A stretch of 64,000 bases of DNA from Candidatus Enterococcus myersii (GTDB taxonomy: Bacteria > Bacillota > Bacilli > Lactobacillales > Enterococcaceae): NCBI RefSeq assembly GCF_017316025.1, contig NZ_JAFLVT010000005.1, forward strand, positions 174,548-238,547, written 5' to 3'. The notes beneath the pieces are model-generated. The model searched no databases, had not been told where the DNA came from, and worked only from the letters and a program-made list of their open reading frames with translations. Position numbers and translations under genes: made by a program. Positions 59,188 to 64,000 of the stretch are shown piece by piece (the first letter of the stretch is position 1; the number at the start of each line of letters is the position of its first letter).

Positions 59188-60528
59188 ATGGAAAATAAAC
59201 TACAAAAAAAGATGCATTCTCGCCATGTTACCATGTTGGCACTGGGAGGCGCAATTGGAGCCGGCTTGTTCAAAGGAAGTGGCGAAGCGATTAATTTAGC
59301 CGGACCTTCTGTTATTCTGGCTTTCTTTTTGGGCGGATTGTTATTATTTAGTATTATGAATGCGGTGGGTACTTTAGCGGTGAACAACAGTCACGCGCAA
59401 AGTTTATCTGGTGTCGTTGCACCTTATATCGGTTCTTTTTCGGCCTACTTTACCGATTGGCTTTATTGGACGATGTGGATGATTAATATTGTTGCAGAAG
59501 CAGTAGCCGCTGCGAGCTTCATGCAGTTATGGTTTCCCAATGTTCCTGCTTGGATTTTTATATTAATTATTTCTTTACTCACGACGATGATTAATTTTTT
59601 ATCTGTTAAGATATTTGCGGAAACCGAATTTTGGTTAACGATGGGAAAGATCAGTGTCGTTGTTTTACTGATTATCTTTGCTAGTTATCTTGTTTTAGGT
59701 CGGATTTTCCATGATGGTTTAGTACCTACGATGAGTTCATTAACGAGTCATGGTGGCTTTTTCCCCCATAAAGTGCAAGGTTTATTAAATTCTTTGCTAT
59801 TAGTAGTTTATTCTTACGGTGGAACTGAACTGGTCATCATTGCAATGGGAGAAACCGCAGATCCCGCTAAATCTATTCCCAAAGCGATTCGCAGTGTGCT
59901 ATTTCGCATTATCGCTTTTTATATCGTCCCTATGTTTTTACTGCTTATTATTTATCCATGGCAAACATTAGCCAACTCAGATGCGAGTCCCTTTGTTTTG
60001 ATTTTTGAAAAAATGCAAATTCCGTTTGCTGCCGATCTTGTTAATTTAGTAATCGTTTTTGCTTTGTTTTCTTCAATCAACTCTGGTATTTATGCATCAT
60101 CACGAATTTTGCATTTACAACTTTCTAAAACAAAAAAATTCAGTAAATATATGCGTTTAAATAAACATGGTGTGCCCAATCGAGCTGTCATGTTTTCAAC
60201 TGGAATGCTTTATATTGGCGTTTTATTATCTTATTTATTTGGTGAATCACTCTTTACTTATTTAGTGGGTTCTCTTTCTTATACTGTGCTTTTAATTTGG
60301 CTAATGTTGTGTTTAGCATACTTTAGCTACTTGCAAAAAAATAGCACTTCTTTATTTAAAAAGACAGTAAATATAGTAACCTTAGTAAGTTTAACCGCGA
60401 TTTTTATCGCAATTTTAACGACTAGTAATTTAGTAGTTACCGAAGTGACGATTGTTTTATATGGTTTAATCGTCCTCTCTTATTTTTTACAAAAACGTAC
60501 TGCTGCTAATGCAGCTGCACTCGATTAG
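59188..60528 (+). CDS. Amino-acid permease (APC/AAT family)
   Basis: 446 residues with about 12 helices. GGAIGAGLFKGSGEAINLAGPSVIL in helix 1 is the substrate-site motif of the AAT subfamily (GabP, AnsP, ProY and similar), and YSYGGTELVIIAMGETADPAKSIPKAI in helix 6 with its following loop is also typical. ATG 59188 has ATAGGTG seven bases before it; the longer frame upstream has no site. Single gene with a terminator. Substrate not assignable. Confidence 0.86.
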   Translation: MENKLQKKMHSRHVTMLALGGAIGAGLFKGSGEAINLAGPSVILAFFLGGLLLFSIMNAVGTLAVNNSHAQSLSGVVAPYIGSFSAYFTDWLYWTMWMINIVAEAVAAASFMQLWFPNVPAWIFILIISLLTTMINFLSVKIFAETEFWLTMGKISVVVLLIIFASYLVLGRIFHDGLVPTMSSLTSHGGFFPHKVQGLLNSLLLVVYSYGGTELVIIAMGETADPAKSIPKAIRSVLFRIIAFYIVPMFLLLIIYPWQTLANSDASPFVLIFEKMQIPFAADLVNLVIVFALFSSINSGIYASSRILHLQLSKTKKFSKYMRLNKHGVPNRAVMFSTGMLYIGVLLSYLFGESLFTYLVGSLSYTVLLIWLMLCLAYFSYLQKNSTSLFKKTVNIVTLVSLTAIFIAILTTSNLVVTEVTIVLYGLIVLSYFLQKRTAANAAALD

Positions 60529-60537
60529 TTTTTTAAA

Positions 60538-60606
60538 TAAAAAACCCAAGAACAAAGCGAAATTTTCTTTTATTCAAAGAAAAAATGCTTTTGTTCTTGG
60601 GTTTTT
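60538..60606. terminator. Bidirectional terminator between convergent genes
   Basis: AAAAACCCAAGAACAAA (60540-60556) with TTTTGTTCTTGGGTTTTT (60589-60606) and an inner AAATTTTCTTT/AAAGAAAAAA. Serves the permease (+) and the minus-strand gene at 60608. Confidence 0.88.
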
Positions 60607-60607
60607 A

Positions 60608-61600
60608 CTATCCTCGTACCAATAGCGGGACTAAAAAAGCATAGCTGGTAAAGAAATCTAATAAAGAACGTCGCCGTCTATTCGAATCAATAAATAGCGC
60701 TGTCTTCTCATTATCATCTGGATAAATCGCAACCTTCTGATCTTGATCTAATAAAACCTCATAGTGATTGGCTGCCGTCTTTTCAAAATCAAAATCCTCA
60801 TTCTCCATGGTAATGATAAAGATTTCATCTAAAACACTTGTAGCCATTTGATAGTCGGTTTCCAATTTAACATGTAGTTCTTGGGTATTATCTAAAAGCG
60901 TTGCCGCAACATCAAAATCCAGAGTCCGAAAGTGTTGCAGCAATAAATTGATATCATAGTTTACTAAAGACAACTGACTTTTTGAAAATACTTGATCCGC
61001 ATACCACAAATGAACCAGGCGCAATACTTCTTCGTCTTTAACTGTAACTTTCATCGCTTGTATATCAATCATTATTAACGGCATAAATTCTGAAGTAAAA
61101 CGTGAATCAACAGGATTAATTTTAAAACTGAAAATTAGGTTTTGCTTATCATCTAAATAGTATTGAACTAAGAAGTGTTTTGTTTCCCATACATCATAAC
61201 TATTTTCTGCCGGTTTTAACCCCACTGAATGTAATGGTTTTAATAATTCGTAAGAAAAATATTCTAATAAGATTTTTTTGGCAATTACAGAAATTTCGGC
61301 TTGCGGGACAATCAGACGGCCAAACTCAGCCAGTAACTCTTCAAAATCGGCTTCCATTAAAGCTTTACGCAATTTTAAGTCGGCCAATTCCTTTTCTGAA
61401 GCTGCAATTAACAACACAATTTCATCATGGTCATTTTCTTTATTTTGTTGATAAAGTTCTGCCTCTGTTGTTTTTGGTAACTCTGTAGTCAATCTTTCCT
61501 CAACAGCCCTGTTGTCGGTTACTGCTTTTGGTTGATTTGATGTTTCGCTTACGGGAGTTGCTAGTGACTCTTGGGGCAAATCATTTTTACCGTCAGTCAT
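60608..61600 (-). CDS. Protein of unknown function, second of a pair
   Basis: 330 residues, not recognised. The N-terminal about 70 residues are polar and probably disordered (Thr/Ser/Pro/Glu-rich), then comes a helical part (ASEKELADLKLRKALMEADFEELLAEF) and a mixed alpha/beta region; the C-terminus ends with a short hydrophobic stretch (LLDFFTSYAFLVPLLV). ATG 61600 is eight bases after GGAGG and overlaps the end of the upstream coiled-coil gene, so the two are co-translated. Confidence 0.75.
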   Translation of the reverse strand: MTDGKNDLPQESLATPVSETSNQPKAVTDNRAVEERLTTELPKTTEAELYQQNKENDHDEIVLLIAASEKELADLKLRKALMEADFEELLAEFGRLIVPQAEISVIAKKILLEYFSYELLKPLHSVGLKPAENSYDVWETKHFLVQYYLDDKQNLIFSFKINPVDSRFTSEFMPLIMIDIQAMKVTVKDEEVLRLVHLWYADQVFSKSQLSLVNYDINLLLQHFRTLDFDVAATLLDNTQELHVKLETDYQMATSVLDEIFIITMENEDFDFEKTAANHYEVLLDQDQKVAIYPDDNEKTALFIDSNRRRRSLLDFFTSYAFLVPLLVRG

Positions 61601-62462
61601 TTTCTTTGCCTCCTTCATTTAAATATTCTGTTATGAAAGTTGATAATTGTTCTTGTAACTCTTCCAAACCACCAAAGTAACGTTTAATCTGACGGAACTC
61701 TTTGGTAACCAGAGCACGGTTTAGTCTGACTTGCTGGTATTTATTTTCTAAGATAGCTTTTTGTTGGGCAGTTTTCTCTCGTTCTTCAACATAAGGTAGC
61801 CATTTAGCACGCTGAGCCGTCAATTCTTCCTTTTGTTTAAGAATCATATCCAACTCTTCGTCAGTTTTCCCACGATTAAAAAATCCTTTGGTATTTTCAA
61901 TCGCTTTTTCCTTTTGGTTAAGCTCTTTAATCTTTTCATCAAGCTTTTCAATTTGAGCTTTTGCTGTAATTGTGTTAGCTGTTAGCTGATCCATTTCCTG
62001 CTCAATTTGTTTCATCAATCCATCATGATCAGCAATGAAAGCTTCCCATTCACTATCAATTTTTGGAATAACGAAAATTTCTGGAATACTTGTATCAATT
62101 CCAACCGCTGCTCTTTGACGATAATAGTCACCAATTCGGTAGTAGTTTAACGTTTCTGAAACTTTTTCATGGTGACGCATAAAAGGAAAAGTTGTCATAA
62201 AACTGTCATGAATCTTTTTAGTTAATAACTTATCAATTTCATGATTTGCATTGGAAGTTTTTTTCAACTCATCATGCAATCGTCCATTGTATATCCGATA
62301 GATATCTGGAATTCGCTCCTCTTTGATGGCCAATTCAAAATCTTTTAGGTCATGTAACATTTGACCAATATTTTTTGATGCTACTTCTTTTATTTCACTA
62401 AAACTTTTAGACTCCTCAAATTCTGTCGTTTCTGAATTTGGTTCATCGTAATCGTTGGTCAT
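61593..62462 (-). CDS. Coiled-coil protein of unknown function, first of a pair
   Basis: 289 residues, not recognised. An acidic N-terminus, a helical domain containing FMRHHEKVSETLNYYRIGDYYRQR, then a long coiled coil (about residues 140-260, e.g. AKAQIEKLDEKIKELNQKEKAIE) and a C-terminal amphipathic region. It has no transmembrane segment or nucleotide motif. ATG 62462 follows GAAGGGA. Its tight overlap with the next gene suggests a two-protein complex. Confidence 0.75.
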   Translation of the reverse strand: MTNDYDEPNSETTEFEESKSFSEIKEVASKNIGQMLHDLKDFELAIKEERIPDIYRIYNGRLHDELKKTSNANHEIDKLLTKKIHDSFMTTFPFMRHHEKVSETLNYYRIGDYYRQRAAVGIDTSIPEIFVIPKIDSEWEAFIADHDGLMKQIEQEMDQLTANTITAKAQIEKLDEKIKELNQKEKAIENTKGFFNRGKTDEELDMILKQKEELTAQRAKWLPYVEEREKTAQQKAILENKYQQVRLNRALVTKEFRQIKRYFGGLEELQEQLSTFITEYLNEGGKEND

Positions 62463-62483
62463 CTTAATCCCTTCTTTCAACAC

Positions 62484-62715
62484 ATTATATTTCTATTTTA
62501 GCATTAATTAGTAAATAAGCCTTATTTAAGCTATAAAACAGAAATAAGAAAGACTGAAAAAACCATCCAGTCAAAAGCATAAGATCAAAATTAGCTAAAT
62601 CAGTTTATTTCTTGTTCTTTCTTGGAAAGCTAGTATGTGAAGCTAGGCAGCCTTAAAGGCTAAAGCAGTCTAACCAATTTTTTTCTTGTAAAAAATTTAT
62701 ACTTTCGCTATAGTA
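62484..62715. other. Gap before the coiled-coil gene pair
   Basis: No gene seen. It must hold the promoter of the minus-strand pair; no clear -35/-10 pair could be chosen. Confidence 0.4.
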
Positions 62716-62776
62716 CAAAAAAGTACAACGACTTTAAAAATTAGCAAAATAGCTATTTTTAAACGCTGTACTTTTA
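62716..62776 (-). terminator. Terminator of the DUF1002 gene
   Basis: On the minus strand AAAAGTACAGCG (62763-62774) pairs with CGTTGTACTTTT (62719-62730), followed by T; the loop carries its own AAAAATAGCTATTTT hairpin. Confidence 0.75.
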
Positions 62777-62779
62777 ACA

Positions 62780-63826
62780 TTAGTTGAAAATGCCCGAAAA
62801 GAAATCTTTAATGCTCTGCCATAAATTTGTAAAAAAGCCTTGATTGTCATTTAGGCTCCCTTTTAGTTTATCACCAAAAGAACCTAATTCATCAGTCAGC
62901 TTATTAACAGTTTTATTGAAGCTATCACTCAACTTATCAAGTTGTGCCAATGATTCTTTATCCAAAACACCATCAGTTTTTTGATATTTTTCAGCTAAAT
63001 TTACTAATTTATTTACATCATCTTGTGTCATAAAATCGGCTAAATTGTATTTTGCTAATGCATCATTAACAATTTTCTCAACATCTGCTTTAGTAGCTAA
63101 TTCACCTTGTTTTTCTTTTAGTGCAGCTAACTCTTGTTTAATTTCTACTAATGTTTGATTCAGTTGTGTTCGATATGTCTCATCAGCTTTTTCTTGATCC
63201 GACTTACTCAAATTTTCAGCATTATTTTTTTGCGCAGCATTTTTAATAATCGAGTCTGACACGCTTTGTGTTGTATCCAGCTCTTCTTGCGCTAATTGTG
63301 CTCTTTTTTCGTTTACTTTTTCACCATTGGCTTCAAAAGCTTTATAAACACCAGTCAAAGCACTCTCACCGGTAACTTTTACAACACTTGCAACTTTGAT
63401 TGTTGCATCTGCAATTCCTGCTGTAATTAGTGGATTTTTATATTGATCTGCTGTGATTAAAGTAATGTTTTCTGGTGTTAAAATATCAACTTTAATCCCC
63501 TTACCCTCGTTTTCTCTGGTTACCATAACCGAACTAAACATTACGTTATCATCACCGCTACCATAGCCTAGATATTTCACTAAATCGGCACCATTAGCAA
63601 CGTCAATATTTACATCATCCGGGTTTACCCCAAATTTGTCTAACGTTTCAGCTCTTTGGGTACTATTTAATGCAGAACCCAACACCACCGTCGGCTCTCC
63701 CCAACGCTCGTTTATAACTGTGTCTTCAGCTGCTGCAGCATTGCTAGTAAAAGTAATTAAAGTTGTGAGTAATGCCACAACAACTAATAGCAGATAACTG
63801 AATTTATTATTTGTTTTTATGTTCAT
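62780..63826 (-). CDS. Secreted DUF1002 protein (YpuA-like)
   Basis: 348 residues with a signal peptide (hydrophobic core about 12-28, Ala-rich cleavage site near SNAAAAED). DUF1002 hallmarks are WGEPTVVLGSALNSTQRAETLDKFGV, GSGDDNVMFSSVMV, and the KVDILTPENITLITADQYKNPLITAGI run. The C-terminal half is Gln/Lys/Glu-rich helix ending in a hydrophobic WQSIKDFFSGIF. Function unknown. AGGAGT-type site before the ATG. It lies next to the rRNA operon end. Confidence 0.85.
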   Translation of the reverse strand: MNIKTNNKFSYLLLVVVALLTTLITFTSNAAAAEDTVINERWGEPTVVLGSALNSTQRAETLDKFGVNPDDVNIDVANGADLVKYLGYGSGDDNVMFSSVMVTRENEGKGIKVDILTPENITLITADQYKNPLITAGIADATIKVASVVKVTGESALTGVYKAFEANGEKVNEKRAQLAQEELDTTQSVSDSIIKNAAQKNNAENLSKSDQEKADETYRTQLNQTLVEIKQELAALKEKQGELATKADVEKIVNDALAKYNLADFMTQDDVNKLVNLAEKYQKTDGVLDKESLAQLDKLSDSFNKTVNKLTDELGSFGDKLKGSLNDNQGFFTNLWQSIKDFFSGIFN

Positions 63827-63947
63827 AAGAATACTCCTCTCGTTATATAAACATTGTAGACAAACTTCATTAACGAATACAATAAAAAAAGCTATTTTAA
63901 CAATTTATTTATACTTTTTACTCAATCTTGAGATTTGGAAAATAAAA

Positions 63948-63978
63948 GAAAAAAAGCCAAGTCAAACTGACTTGGCTT
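63948..63978 (-). terminator. Terminator behind the rRNA operon
   Basis: AAGCCAAGTCA (63954-63964) with TGACTTGGCTT (63968-63978), loop of three, followed on the minus strand by TTTTTCTTTT. Confidence 0.88.
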
Positions 63979-63985
63979 AATATTT

Positions 63986-64000
63986 GCGTGGCGACGTCCT
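63986..64000 (-). rRNA. rrf: 5S rRNA, 3' end only
   Basis: The minus strand reads AGGACGTCGCCACGC, which matches the conserved 3' end of Lactobacillales 5S rRNA (AGGACGTTGCCACGC) with one difference. It is followed by the terminator. Only 15 bases are inside the window. Confidence 0.7.

Overview
The window looks like a low-GC Firmicute chromosome of the Enterococcus type. Three things support this: a complete ntp-type V-ATPase operon whose NtpK keeps the Enterococcus hirae Na+-binding residues and is followed by an ntpJ-like K+ transporter; an aroE-aroF-aroB-aroC-tyrA-aroA-aroK-pheA-psr gene order known from enterococci; and consistent GGAGG ribosome sites. The species cannot be named from the sequence. 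The last 15 bases appear to be the 3' end of a minus-strand 5S rRNA gene, so an rRNA operon lies just beyond the right edge.

Layout. 1-4050: a membrane-anchored protein of unknown function and a trpXYZ tryptophan ABC importer. The importer and the aro operon behind it are each preceded by a strong promoter, a short leader peptide (Trp-rich before trpXYZ, Tyr/Phe-rich before aroE), a chain of mutually exclusive hairpins and an intrinsic terminator. 4088-13312: shikimate, Tyr and Phe biosynthesis operon, then an LCP (Psr) cell-wall protein. 13498-17400: DegV protein and a three-gene DUF/AAA+/VWA module in which the AAA+ and VWA frames are separated only by one in-frame stop. 17606-23870: heterodimeric ABC exporter, UPF0340 protein, ABC-F protein. 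24099-29521: acetyltransferase, two P-loop kinases (one zeta-like with a small overlapping partner), a DUF3781-ASCH-like protein, an amino-acid permease and a tRNA-editing protein. 29760-34896: arsenic-resistance island (arsR, acr3, arsC, arsP-type permease, thioredoxin-like) between a decayed and an intact IS30-family copy in the same orientation.

35187-41183 (mostly minus strand): vitamin B6 uptake/salvage pair, AI-2E transporter, acetyltransferase, and a manganese ABC importer whose permease and binding protein are fused into one polypeptide, under a promoter with two DtxR-family boxes. 41500-44783: DNA-maintenance cluster with a PD-(D/E)XK-like nuclease plus an sce7725-like partner behind a LexA-box promoter, an HhH-GPD glycosylase, and an SRAP/HMCES protein. 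44839-54858: ntpJ and the V-ATPase operon ntpFIKECGABD on the minus strand. 55313-57533: ahpC-ahpF with a PerR box. 57774-63826: small proteins, a secreted nuclease, an amino-acid permease, an unknown coiled-coil gene pair and a DUF1002 protein.

How the genes work together: trpXYZ and the aro operon look like a co-ordinated aromatic amino-acid supply unit controlled by sibling attenuators. The V-ATPase and NtpJ form a Na+/K+ homeostasis unit. The Mn importer and AhpCF fit metal and peroxide defence. The strongest candidates for something undescribed are the pair of six-segment leader attenuators and the SOS-promoter nuclease/sce7725 operon.
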